The translations under genes were made by a program, and so were the position numbers. DNA of 23,640 nucleotides from Methylopumilus sp036567085 (lineage in GTDB: Bacteria > Pseudomonadota > Gammaproteobacteria > Burkholderiales > Methylophilaceae), in assembly GCA_036567085.1 (NCBI GenBank), contig DATCVG010000011.1, positions 1 to 23,640 of the forward strand, in the 5' to 3' direction. The notes beneath the pieces were generated by a model. It worked only from the letters and a program-made list of their open reading frames with translations, was not told the origin of the DNA and searched no databases. Positions 15,400-23,065 of this stretch are shown here, piece after piece. Numbering within the stretch: position 1 is the stretch's first letter; each line of letters opens with the position of its first letter.

Positions 15400-16571
15400 T
15401 AATTAATTTCATTTATCTCGGTGGGTTCTGATGGAAGCGCTTCCCAAGCATTGCAAGCAGGGCATTGCCAATGGTGTTGTTTGGCTTTAAAGCCACAACT
15501 ACTGCATATAAATAAACGTCGATTGCCAATAGCATTCCGAACAGTTTGTTGAATGAGTTGGATGTCTTGTTCTTTATGCTTACTATTCATGGCGCGAGCT
15601 TGAAATAATTGATCTAATGCTTGAAGGCTTGGCTTTCTTATAAGTTCTTTTCGCGCAAGTTCTTCAGCCATTTCTGAGCCTTGTAATTTTAATGTTGCTT
15701 CATAGATGACGTTAAGTAGTGATCTTAATTTGTAATTTTCAAAATAAAGATTTAGAAGCGATAAACCTTCTTCGGGTTTTTTGAGTTTTTCAAATGAATT
15801 AAGTATCTTGGCTGCAACAAGACCAAGGGATTCAGGATCTTGAAATTCAATTTTTTTCCAATGATTGATTGCTTTATTATGATCACTATCTTCCGCATCT
15901 AAATCACCGAGTAAAATATTTGCACGAACACATTTCTTATGCGCGTCGAGCGCATCGTTAAGCGACTTAACTGCTGACTTTTTATCTTTATCTAAAATCG
16001 AATTCAATGCGAGTTCACAATAATAGTGACTAATTTGTAATCTGAATGAAACACCTGATTCTTTTTCTAACTTTGTGGCCATCTTAATTGCGTTTTGCCA
16101 TTCACGTTCTTTTACGTAAATCTCAAGCAAAGCATTAGATGCATATTGTTTATATTTTCCAGATTCTAACTTTAGAAACAACTCTTCAGCGCGATCAAAT
16201 AAGCCGGCTTTAAGATAATCTTGAGCTAATTCAGCTTTCACGGATTCCTGTTGAGAAGGGTTAAGGTCACGATTTTCTAATAAATCTAAATGCATATTAA
16301 TAGCGCGATCAATATGACCTATACGCCTTAAGATACTGCCTAAGGCAAAGTGTAATTCAAGGGATTCATTATTAATACGAACAGCATCCATAAAAGCGTT
16401 TACTGCTTTTTCATATTGATTAGTGATAAGATAATTAAGGCCTTTAAAGTAGGTCGCAGGAAGACTTGTAGACTCCCTCATAAGTTGTTTAATATCAATG
16501 CGAGCGGCTACCCAGCCTAATGCAAAGAAGAAGGGAATAACAAGGAGCCACCAATATTCGAATTGAATCAT
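15399..16571 (-). CDS. lapB: LapB (YciM), membrane-anchored TPR regulator of lipopolysaccharide synthesis
   Basis: In E. coli LapB promotes FtsH-mediated turnover of LpxC and so balances lipopolysaccharide with phospholipid synthesis. The 390 residues match that protein (389). An N-terminal membrane anchor covers about residues 6-24 (WWLLVIPFFFALGWVAA), tetratricopeptide repeats fill most of the cytosolic part, and the C-terminal rubredoxin-type metal site has C356, C359, C370 and C373 (ICSSCGF and WQCPACNAW). No Shine-Dalgarno site is present. A probable promoter ends so close to the ATG that the mRNA would be almost leaderless. It lies after the ihfB terminator, so it is probably transcribed separately from rpsA-ihfB and together with pyrF. 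Confidence 0.92.
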   Translation of the reverse strand: MIQFEYWWLLVIPFFFALGWVAARIDIKQLMRESTSLPATYFKGLNYLITNQYEKAVNAFMDAVRINNESLELHFALGSILRRIGHIDRAINMHLDLLENRDLNPSQQESVKAELAQDYLKAGLFDRAEELFLKLESGKYKQYASNALLEIYVKEREWQNAIKMATKLEKESGVSFRLQISHYYCELALNSILDKDKKSAVKSLNDALDAHKKCVRANILLGDLDAEDSDHNKAINHWKKIEFQDPESLGLVAAKILNSFEKLKKPEEGLSLLNLYFENYKLRSLLNVIYEATLKLQGSEMAEELARKELIRKPSLQALDQLFQARAMNSKHKEQDIQLIQQTVRNAIGNRRLFICSSCGFKAKQHHWQCPACNAWEALPSEPTEINEIN

Positions 16572-16580
16572 ATTTAATTT

Positions 16581-16608
16581 ATTGTATATCTATTAATTGA
16601 TAGATCAA
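16581..16608 (-). promoter_or_regulatory. Candidate lapB promoter with an embedded palindrome
   Basis: On the minus strand TTGATC (16603-16608) and TACAAT (16581-16586) are 16 bases apart. The -10 box ends nine bases before the lapB ATG, predicting a leader of about three bases. The spacer and -35 hold an inverted repeat, ATCTAT (16588-16593) and ATAGAT (16600-16605) around six bases, which could be an operator or chance in AT-rich DNA. The -35 box touches the T tract of the ihfB terminator. Confidence 0.4.
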
Positions 16609-16643
16609 AAAAAAAGCATATCCTGGTAAAAAGATATGCTTTT
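16607..16643 (-). terminator. Strong intrinsic terminator after ihfB
   Basis: AAAAGCATATC (16612-16622) and GATATGCTTTT (16633-16643) form a perfect 11-pair stem with a ten-base loop. On the minus strand it runs into nine T (complement of 16607-16615). It lies 16 bases past the ihfB stop and is the clearest Rho-independent terminator in the window. Confidence 0.9.
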
Positions 16644-16658
16644 AAATGATGTTTAGGC

Positions 16659-16937
16659 TTATTTATCAACGCGATCTCTAAGTTCTTTACCTGCTTTAAA
16701 ATGTGGAACATATTTTTCTGGTACTTCCACTTTTGAACCTGTTTTAGGGTTTCTGCCCAGACGAGGTGGTCGATAATTTAAGCTAAAGCTACCAAACCCT
16801 CTGATTTCAATTCTTTTACCTTTAGATAGGGTTTCACCCATGGCATCAAGAATAGTTTTGACCGATAACTCAGCATCTTTATAGACTAACTGAGAGAAGC
16901 GGCTAGCAAGTAAGTTGATTAATTTAGACTTCGTCAT
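16659..16937 (-). CDS. ihfB: Integration host factor, beta subunit
   Basis: One subunit of the IHF heterodimer that binds and sharply bends DNA in the nucleoid. The 92 residues (E. coli 94) show the HU/IHF fold: N-terminal helices, then GFGSFSLNYRPPR (47-59) and the arm tip RNPKTG (62-67) whose proline (P64) intercalates in the minor groove. The RPPRLGRNP stretch is typical of the beta subunit. The partner ihfA is not in this window; it normally sits with pheT. It follows rpsA after eight bases without a Shine-Dalgarno site and ends just before a strong terminator, so it is the last gene of the rpsA operon. Confidence 0.95.
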   Translation of the reverse strand: MTKSKLINLLASRFSQLVYKDAELSVKTILDAMGETLSKGKRIEIRGFGSFSLNYRPPRLGRNPKTGSKVEVPEKYVPHFKAGKELRDRVDK

Positions 16938-16945
16938 AAGATTAA

Positions 16946-18661
16946 TTATTTTTTACTATCTAATTTTGCCTTTAATAATGCGCCAAGATTAGTTGTGCCC
17001 GCATTATCAGAACTTTCTTCAGCTTCTACTTTTTTCTTAGCAGCTTTTGGTTTAGCTGAATTTTTAGACTTTAGTGAAAGTTGAATCGTTTTTTCTTTAG
17101 CATCGACATTGAGTATTTTAACTTCAATTTCGTCACCAACTTTAATAACGGTTGATGCATCATCAACTTTATCTTCGCTGACTTCACTAATATCAATAGT
17201 GCCTTCAACTTGGTCAGCTAAAGTCACTACGATACCAGAAGCATCTGCTGATTTAACTGTGCCTTTGACAAAGCTACCCTTGTCGTTAGCTTTTGTGAAG
17301 CCTGTAAAATTGTCGCCTGATAATTGTTTAAGGCCAAGGGAAATTCTTTCTTTGTCAACGTCGATTGCCACAATAAGCGCTTCGAGTTCGTCACCCTTTT
17401 TAAAATTTCTGATAGCTTCTTCACCTGTTTTATCCCATGAGATATCAGATAAATGAATAAGACCGTCTATGCCACCATCAAGACCGATAAAGATACCGAA
17501 ATCAGTGATTGATTTAATCGGACCGCTAACTTTGTCACCCTTTTTATGTGTTTCAGAGAATTCTGCCCATGGGTTTGATTTACATTGTTTCATGCCCAAT
17601 GAAAGTCTTCTTCTATCTTCATCAATTTCAAGAATCATAACTTCAACTTCATCGCCAAGTTGTGCAATTTTTCCTGGGTGGATATTTTTATTTGTCCAGT
17701 CCATTTCTGAAACATGAACCAAGCCTTCAATGCCTGCTTCAATTTCAACGAACGCACCGTAATCAGTTAAATTAGATACTTTACCGAATAGGCGAGTGCT
17801 TACTGGATATCTTCTTGATAAACCTTTCCAAGGATCATCGTCGAGTTGTTTTAAACCTAATGAAACACGATTTTTTTCTTGATCAAATTTAAGCACTTTA
17901 GCTTCAACTTCATCACCAATATTTAAAATTTCAGATGGGTGCTTTACGCGTCTCCAAGCTAAGTCAGTAATATGAAGTAAGCCGTCAATACCGCCTAAGT
18001 CAACAAATGCACCGTAATCTGTAATATTCTTAATGATACCTTTTACAGTAGCGCCTTCGGTAAGTGTACCAATAACAGCATCTCTGTCAGCACCTGAAGA
18101 TTGTTCCATCACTGCTTTTCTTGAGACTACCACGTTGTTTCTTTTCTTATCAATTTTGATAACTTTTAGATCCCATTCTTTATTTTCAAATGGCGATGTA
18201 TCTTTAACAGGTCTCACATCAACGAGGGAGCCTGGTAAGAACGCTGTGATTCCATTTACAGAAACTCTTAGGCCACCTTTAACGCGACTACTTACAAAAC
18301 CTTTAACTACCGTTCCTGCGTTCATTGCATCTTCAAGATCAAGCCATGCTTGCATTTTCTTTGCTTTATCTCTTGATAAGATCGTTGAACCGAAACCGTC
18401 TTCTAGTTTTTCAATTGCAACCTTAACAAAGTCACCCACTTTAACGTCAAGTCCGCCTTGGTCATTAAGGAATTCTTCTGCTTTGATAACGCTTTCTGAT
18501 TTAAGTCCTGCGTTTACAATCACAAAGTCATTATCAATAGATATAACTTCGGCTGTAATCACTTCGCCTGAACGCATTTCTTGAAGCGCTATACTTTCTT
18601 CAAATAGAGCTGCGAAACTTTCTGTGGATTTTGATTCAGTATTTTTTGCTGTCGTTGCCAT
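16946..18661 (-). CDS. rpsA: 30S ribosomal protein S1
   Basis: The mRNA-binding ribosomal protein that helps load transcripts with weak or no Shine-Dalgarno sites. The 571 residues (E. coli 557) contain six S1 repeats at about 31-98, 115-182, 202-271, 287-358, 374-446 and 461-531. Repeats 3 to 5 have the clear DYGAFV or DFGIFI core, and repeats 1 and 2 are the divergent ribosome-binding pair. A lysine-rich tail (about 532-571) ends in GALLKAKL. AGGT at 18670-18673 lies nine bases before the ATG. The 84-base gap to cmk carries two inverted repeats and may be an autoregulated leader, as S1 represses its own translation in E. coli. Confidence 0.97.
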   Translation of the reverse strand: MATTAKNTESKSTESFAALFEESIALQEMRSGEVITAEVISIDNDFVIVNAGLKSESVIKAEEFLNDQGGLDVKVGDFVKVAIEKLEDGFGSTILSRDKAKKMQAWLDLEDAMNAGTVVKGFVSSRVKGGLRVSVNGITAFLPGSLVDVRPVKDTSPFENKEWDLKVIKIDKKRNNVVVSRKAVMEQSSGADRDAVIGTLTEGATVKGIIKNITDYGAFVDLGGIDGLLHITDLAWRRVKHPSEILNIGDEVEAKVLKFDQEKNRVSLGLKQLDDDPWKGLSRRYPVSTRLFGKVSNLTDYGAFVEIEAGIEGLVHVSEMDWTNKNIHPGKIAQLGDEVEVMILEIDEDRRRLSLGMKQCKSNPWAEFSETHKKGDKVSGPIKSITDFGIFIGLDGGIDGLIHLSDISWDKTGEEAIRNFKKGDELEALIVAIDVDKERISLGLKQLSGDNFTGFTKANDKGSFVKGTVKSADASGIVVTLADQVEGTIDISEVSEDKVDDASTVIKVGDEIEVKILNVDAKEKTIQLSLKSKNSAKPKAAKKKVEAEESSDNAGTTNLGALLKAKLDSKK

Positions 18662-18745
18662 TAAATGTTACCTATAAAGTCCTACCTAGCGATAGGGATG
18701 TTAAAGTTAGCAATAGATCTTTGAAATCTATTACACCTAAATTTT
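18662..18745 (-). promoter_or_regulatory. rpsA leader with inverted repeats
   Basis: The gap between cmk and rpsA holds AATAGAT (18712-18718) and ATCTATT (18726-18732), a perfect seven-pair inverted repeat with a seven-base loop. It also holds CCTA (18685-18688) and TAGG (18693-18696) around four bases. Neither is followed by a T tract on the minus strand, so they are not terminators. A weak promoter (TTTCAA, 17 bases, TAACAT) can be drawn across the gap. The ribosome site at 18670-18674 lies just beyond the small stem. Confidence 0.4.
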
Positions 18746-19417
18746 TTAAGACGTTTGAGACTTTAAACTGAAGAGATGGGTGATATTATCAACGGCATCA
18801 GATATGCTTAATGTGTCTGTATCTATTTCTATAGCGTCTTTTGTTCTTAAGAGGGGTGAAATTCTTCTTTGTAAATCTCGCTCATCTCTTAAAATAATTT
18901 CACTTAAAACCGAGGCCATATTAGCAGGGTTTCCTTTTGAGATCAACTGTTTATATCTTCTTTCAGCCCGAATTTGAGCGCTTGCAGTTAAGAATATTTT
19001 AATATCAGCATGCGGGAAAACAACTGAAGTCATATCCCGTCCTTCAGCCACCAATCCGGGACTTTTTTCAAAGCTTCTCTGAAAGCCGAGAATTGCCTCT
19101 CTTAAAGCCTTATGAACTGCAACTTCAGAAGCTCCGCGACCTGATTCTTCAGTGCGTATAGGTTCTGAGACGTCTTTACCATTGAGTAAAATTTGATCAT
19201 TTTTGAAGTTTAAATCAGCATTCTCGAGAACTTTGAGAAGTAAGGCTTCGTTATCGAGGGGTATATTTTGTATGCGGCCTGCATAAGCGATCGTACGATA
19301 GATTGATCCCGAGTCTAGATAATGAAACCCAAGTTTTTCTGCAACAAGTTTAGCAACCGTACCTTTTCCAGAAGCAGAAGGTCCATCAATTGCAATAATC
19401 GGAACGTGAGATGTCAT
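18746..19417 (-). CDS. cmk: Cytidylate kinase
   Basis: Phosphorylates CMP and dCMP to the diphosphates using ATP. The 223 residues (E. coli 227) have the P-loop GPSASGKGT (12-20), the LDSGSIYR substrate segment just after, VAEGRDMTSVVFPHA in the middle, and the LID-like stretch RAERRYKQL with RDERDLQRRISPL further on. Its ATG follows the aroA TAG stop with no gap, so it is likely translated by reinitiation. The aroA-cmk-rpsA order is one of the well-conserved proteobacterial clusters. Confidence 0.95.
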   Translation of the reverse strand: MTSHVPIIAIDGPSASGKGTVAKLVAEKLGFHYLDSGSIYRTIAYAGRIQNIPLDNEALLLKVLENADLNFKNDQILLNGKDVSEPIRTEESGRGASEVAVHKALREAILGFQRSFEKSPGLVAEGRDMTSVVFPHADIKIFLTASAQIRAERRYKQLISKGNPANMASVLSEIILRDERDLQRRISPLLRTKDAIEIDTDTLSISDAVDNITHLFSLKSQTS

Positions 19418-20704
19418 CTATGTTTTTACAATACTTTCTAATACTTCAAAGTAAGTAGGAAATGTTTTATTAACACAAGCTGGATCATTAATGATGATCG
19501 GAATATTTTTAAGGCTGACTAATGAAAAACACATCGCCATTCGATGATCATCATAGGTGTCGATCTCTATATTTTCTTTGATGTGAATAGGAGGGGTGAT
19601 TTCAATAAAATCTTCACCTTCAACAACCTCTGCACCCAATTTTTTAAGTTCAGTCGCCATAGCTTTAATACGATCAGTTTCTTTAACACGCCAACTTCCA
19701 ATGTTACGAAGCTTAGTTGTACCATTTGCAAATAAAGCTAAGACCGCGAGTGTCATTGCAGCATCTGGTATGTGATTACAATCAAGGTTGATGGCCTGAA
19801 GCATTGAAGCTTTGGAAGCTTTTATAGACTCTTCAAGAATTTGAATTTTAGCGCCCATAAGCATCAAGGCTTCGGTAAATTTTATATCACCTTGAATACT
19901 ATTTTTTCCAATACCTTTGACTTCAATATCACCGGCAAGCGCACCAGCAGCTAGGAAATATGAAGCTGATGATGCGTCACCCTCGACAAATATTTCACCC
20001 GGACTGACATAACCCCCTGAGCCGGGAATTACAAAGTATTGCCAGTCTATTTTTTTTACTTGAACACCAAATCGATTCATAAGGTTAAGGGTGATATCAA
20101 TATAAGGTTTTGAAATTAAATCACCGACAATTTCAATAGAGACTTCTTTTCTTGCAAGAGGGATCGCCATTAATAAAGCCGTTAAAAATTGACTTGAAAT
20201 ATCACCTCTAATTTTTATTGAGTCAGTAATAATAATTTTAGAAGGAGATATTTTTAACGGGGGGTATCCTTCTTCATTAAGATAAGTGATATCAGCATTT
20301 AATTGCAAAAGTGCATCGATGAGATCTTTAATAGGACGCTCATGCATTCTAGGCACACCACTTAATATGAAATCACCTTGACTAAAGGCTAATACGGCAG
20401 TGAGCGGCCTAAAAGCCGTACCTGCATTACCAAGAAAAATTTCCGCTGACTTATTTTTAAACTGACCTCGTGCACCTTGAACGTGAATATCACCATTTTC
20501 TTTTTGTGTAAGATCAACTTGAAGTATTTTTAATGCCTCAATCATATGATGGGTGTCATCTGATTGAAGTGGATGCTTGATAGTTGTTTCTCCATTTGCA
20601 ATAGCAGATAAAAGAAGAATACGATTAGTAATACTTTTAGATCCAGGAAGAGTAACTTGACCAAAAACAGATTGAACAGCTTTTAATTTCTTTTGGTTCG
20701 CCAT
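19418..20704 (-). CDS. aroA: EPSP synthase (3-phosphoshikimate 1-carboxyvinyltransferase), class I
   Basis: Joins phosphoenolpyruvate to shikimate 3-phosphate in the chorismate pathway. The 428 residues (E. coli 427) include the LPGSKSITNR site with K23, the PEP loop LGNAGTAFRP (91-100), RMHERPI (119-125), the catalytic D314 in HIPDAAMT, and RVKETDR (339-345). The GNAGTA and P100 residues are those of glyphosate-sensitive class I enzymes. No Shine-Dalgarno site is found; the ATG lies nine bases after the tyrA stop. tyrA, its neighbour, uses the chorismate-derived prephenate downstream. Confidence 0.96.
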   Translation of the reverse strand: MANQKKLKAVQSVFGQVTLPGSKSITNRILLLSAIANGETTIKHPLQSDDTHHMIEALKILQVDLTQKENGDIHVQGARGQFKNKSAEIFLGNAGTAFRPLTAVLAFSQGDFILSGVPRMHERPIKDLIDALLQLNADITYLNEEGYPPLKISPSKIIITDSIKIRGDISSQFLTALLMAIPLARKEVSIEIVGDLISKPYIDITLNLMNRFGVQVKKIDWQYFVIPGSGGYVSPGEIFVEGDASSASYFLAAGALAGDIEVKGIGKNSIQGDIKFTEALMLMGAKIQILEESIKASKASMLQAINLDCNHIPDAAMTLAVLALFANGTTKLRNIGSWRVKETDRIKAMATELKKLGAEVVEGEDFIEITPPIHIKENIEIDTYDDHRMAMCFSLVSLKNIPIIINDPACVNKTFPTYFEVLESIVKT

Positions 20705-20713
20705 GTGTTTATA

Positions 20714-21568
20714 TTATTTTGACCATTCGTTTCGCGTTTTACTTGCATTTTCGAATAACGCTAAAATCTTTTTGGTATCTTCTTGTTCAATGGCTTCTTT
20801 AAGTAATTTAATTTGATTTTCAAAAAGCTGAATATCTTCAAGAATAAATTTCTTATTTGCGAGTGTAATATCTTTCCACATCTCAGGAGAGCTTGCCGCG
20901 ATTCTTGTGAAGTCCTTAAATCCACTCGCAGCATACTTTAAAAGTTCATTTGCATTTGTTCTTTGAGTAATCATATCTACAAGAGAGAAGGCTAATAAAT
21001 GTGGTAGATGACTAATAGTTGAAAATATTTTGTCATGATCGTTATGAGACATATTTGAAACTATGGCGCCTGCATTTTTCCATAGCATTTCGATTTTTTG
21101 TTTTGCTTCAAAAGACGTATCTTGATCTGCCGTTAATATGACATTTTTATTTTTAAATAGATCAATATGGGCTGCAGTTGCCCCATGTTTTTCAGATCCA
21201 GCAATAGGATGCCCACCAATGAATTGAGAGTATTGTGGGCCTAAAATCTGTTTGGCTGATTTAATGATATCAGTTTTTGTGCTGCCCACGTCAGTAATGA
21301 TCGTGTGTGAGGATAAATGTGGTTGGATTAACTTGAGTATGATCGGAAATTGCGCAACAGGTGTTGCGATAATAATAATATGCGCTTCTGAAATATCTTT
21401 CTTTAAATCTTGGCTTATGCGATCAATAAGTTTTAGTTTAATAGCATCATTTAGGTTATCTTGGTTCCTACCGATGCCCACAATATCTGATGCAAAACCT
21501 GATTTTTTTGCAGAGAGTGCAATAGATCCGCCAATAAGACCTATACCAAAAATAAGAATTTTATTCAC
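20714..21568 (-). CDS. tyrA: Prephenate dehydrogenase (monofunctional TyrA)
   Basis: Oxidatively decarboxylates prephenate to 4-hydroxyphenylpyruvate on the way to tyrosine; arogenate as substrate cannot be excluded. The 284 residues have the dinucleotide motif GIGLIGGS (8-15), DVGSTKTDI (93-101), GGHPIAGSEKHG (118-129) and the catalytic-histidine segment ISHLPHLLAF (185-194). There is no fused chorismate mutase, unlike enteric TyrA. The start codon is GTG, preceded by no Shine-Dalgarno site; it lies 14 bases after the bpt stop. In many Betaproteobacteria pheA and hisC come just upstream of tyrA; here bpt and aat occupy that place. Confidence 0.93.
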   Translation of the reverse strand: MNKILIFGIGLIGGSIALSAKKSGFASDIVGIGRNQDNLNDAIKLKLIDRISQDLKKDISEAHIIIIATPVAQFPIILKLIQPHLSSHTIITDVGSTKTDIIKSAKQILGPQYSQFIGGHPIAGSEKHGATAAHIDLFKNKNVILTADQDTSFEAKQKIEMLWKNAGAIVSNMSHNDHDKIFSTISHLPHLLAFSLVDMITQRTNANELLKYAASGFKDFTRIAASSPEMWKDITLANKKFILEDIQLFENQIKLLKEAIEQEDTKKILALFENASKTRNEWSK

Positions 21569-21582
21569 TGTATATAATTGAT

Positions 21583-22344
21583 TTATTTGATATTGTTTAA
21601 CGATTGAATTGTATCATGTTCACTATTAAATGATCGCCATTCATTATTTATGAATAACTCAAAAGGCTTAAAGTGAGTTTTGTAATTCATCTTTTTACTC
21701 TCTTTAATCCAGTAGCCTAAATAAACATAATCTAATTTTTTTTCAATGCACCAATTGATAAGCCATAGTATGGAATATGTACCATAACTAAAGGATTTAT
21801 CGTTTGTATCAAAAAATGTATAGACTGCAGAAATTCCGTCATCAATCACATCAACAAAACTTATTATTTTTAAATTATCTTGATCTTCAAATTGAATTAA
21901 TCGACTATCAATATTACTTTGTAATAAAAATTCACTGTACTGATTAACTTCATCATCCGTTGTTTTAGATTTTTCATGTCTCGTTTTTTGGTATTCCATG
22001 TAAAGCTTAAAATGATTTTCATGAAAAGAAAGCGGAAGGACTGAAGCTTTTAAATGTCGATGTTTCTTTATATTTCTTTTAAAGCTTTTTGAGAGTATAA
22101 AATTTTTAACATTAATGCGAATAGGTATGCATGCATTACAAAGTTCACAATAAGGTTTATATGTAAACTTACCACTTCTTCTAAAACCTTTTTTAATGAG
22201 ATCATTGTAATGACACTGGCTAACAAGATGATGAGGTGTAGCAACCAATGATTGTGAGGCACGGCCCTCTAGATAACCACATGCGTAACTAGTAGTGACA
22301 TAGAATTGAATTTTATGACTTGAAAGCTCGTCAAGAAGACTCAT
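21583..22344 (-). CDS. bpt: Aspartate/glutamate leucyltransferase (Bpt), N-degron pathway
   Basis: Transfers leucine from Leu-tRNA to proteins with N-terminal Asp or Glu, marking them for ClpS/ClpAP degradation. The 253 residues show the family's N-terminal block, with C22 in SYACGYL, FRRSGKFTYKPYC (54-66) and the cysteine cluster C66, C69, C72 before IPIRI. C-terminal hallmarks are SFSYGTYSILW, YLGYWI and MNYKTHFKPFE. Annotations often call this arginyltransferase (Ate), but characterised bacterial members of this group are leucyltransferases. Its ATG overlaps the aat stop as ATGA, indicating coupled translation. No ClpS or ClpA gene lies in the window. Confidence 0.92.
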   Translation of the reverse strand: MSLLDELSSHKIQFYVTTSYACGYLEGRASQSLVATPHHLVSQCHYNDLIKKGFRRSGKFTYKPYCELCNACIPIRINVKNFILSKSFKRNIKKHRHLKASVLPLSFHENHFKLYMEYQKTRHEKSKTTDDEVNQYSEFLLQSNIDSRLIQFEDQDNLKIISFVDVIDDGISAVYTFFDTNDKSFSYGTYSILWLINWCIEKKLDYVYLGYWIKESKKMNYKTHFKPFELFINNEWRSFNSEHDTIQSLNNIK

Positions 22345-23027
22345 GTTTTAATATAAGTATTAAGCAATTGTATAAATTGATTACGCGTAATTTCTTTAGC
22401 GCCAAAACTTAAAAGATGTTTTGTTTTCATTTGACAGTCTATCATTTTAACGCCTATATTTTTTAAATATTGGACAGCAAGTACAAATGCAATTTTTGAG
22501 GCATCTGTTTCATAGTAAAACATAGATTCTCCGAAGAAAACATTATCTAAAATAATCCCATAAAGACCGCCAACAAGATTTTCATTAAAATAAATTTCAA
22601 AAGAGTGAGCTATTTCCATTTGATAAAGTTCAGAATAGGCCTTAATAATACGCTCATCAATCCAAGTTCCATCTTGATCTTTTCGTTTAACTTCGCTACA
22701 GCTTTTAATGACAGATATAAAATTCTTATCTATTTCAAATTGATAATTATTTTTTTTAATTTTCTTAGAAAGGGATGATGAAATCTTAAGATCATCAGGA
22801 AATAATACTAATCTTGGATTGGGCGACCACCATAAAATTGGTTCATTATGATTAAACCAGGGAAATATGCCTTGTTTATATGCTTCAATAATTCTCTCAG
22901 CCTTAAGTATATTAGATATCGCAATAAGACCATTAGGCTCAATAAGCGCTTGATCAGTATTCGGAAAGGGGTCATGATGATCAAGAAAAGCGATGGAACC
23001 GAAATCAGTTTTTATCCATTGACCCAT
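22341..23027 (-). CDS. aat: Leucyl/phenylalanyl-tRNA--protein transferase
   Basis: Adds Leu or Phe from aminoacyl-tRNA to proteins with N-terminal Lys or Arg, creating a primary N-degron. The 228 residues (E. coli 234) contain AYKQGIFPWF (49-58), WWSPNPR (66-72), TWI and HSFEIY in the centre, then LVGGLYGI, VFFGESMF and IDCQ near the end. One departure stands out: the usual GLLAxGGDL turn reads GLIAISNIL here, so the GGD of the family is SNI at 38-40. Reading frame and other motifs are intact. The stop overlaps the bpt start by four bases. There is no clear Shine-Dalgarno site. The gene is divergent from the TraB/GumN-family gene across 38 bases. Confidence 0.92.
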   Translation of the reverse strand: MGQWIKTDFGSIAFLDHHDPFPNTDQALIEPNGLIAISNILKAERIIEAYKQGIFPWFNHNEPILWWSPNPRLVLFPDDLKISSSLSKKIKKNNYQFEIDKNFISVIKSCSEVKRKDQDGTWIDERIIKAYSELYQMEIAHSFEIYFNENLVGGLYGIILDNVFFGESMFYYETDASKIAFVLAVQYLKNIGVKMIDCQMKTKHLLSFGAKEITRNQFIQLLNTYIKT

Positions 23028-23065
23028 ATATTTTTGTGAGGAATGCTTAATTTAATTTTTAAGAT

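Noticed and set aside
16588..16605. Reading the lapB palindrome as a second terminator
   Set aside because: It is six pairs, AT-only apart from one pair per arm, has no T tract in the needed direction, and the adjacent 11-pair stem already explains termination.
18033..18584. A 183-codon open frame on the plus strand, antisense to rpsA
   Set aside because: It lies wholly inside the well-supported rpsA gene and its translation is low-complexity Ser/Thr/Leu-rich with no recognisable motif, typical of an antisense shadow of an AT-rich gene.
18712..18732. Reading the cmk-rpsA inverted repeat as a terminator for cmk
   Set aside because: The sequence after the stem on the minus strand is GCTAAC, without a T tract, so it fits a leader element better.
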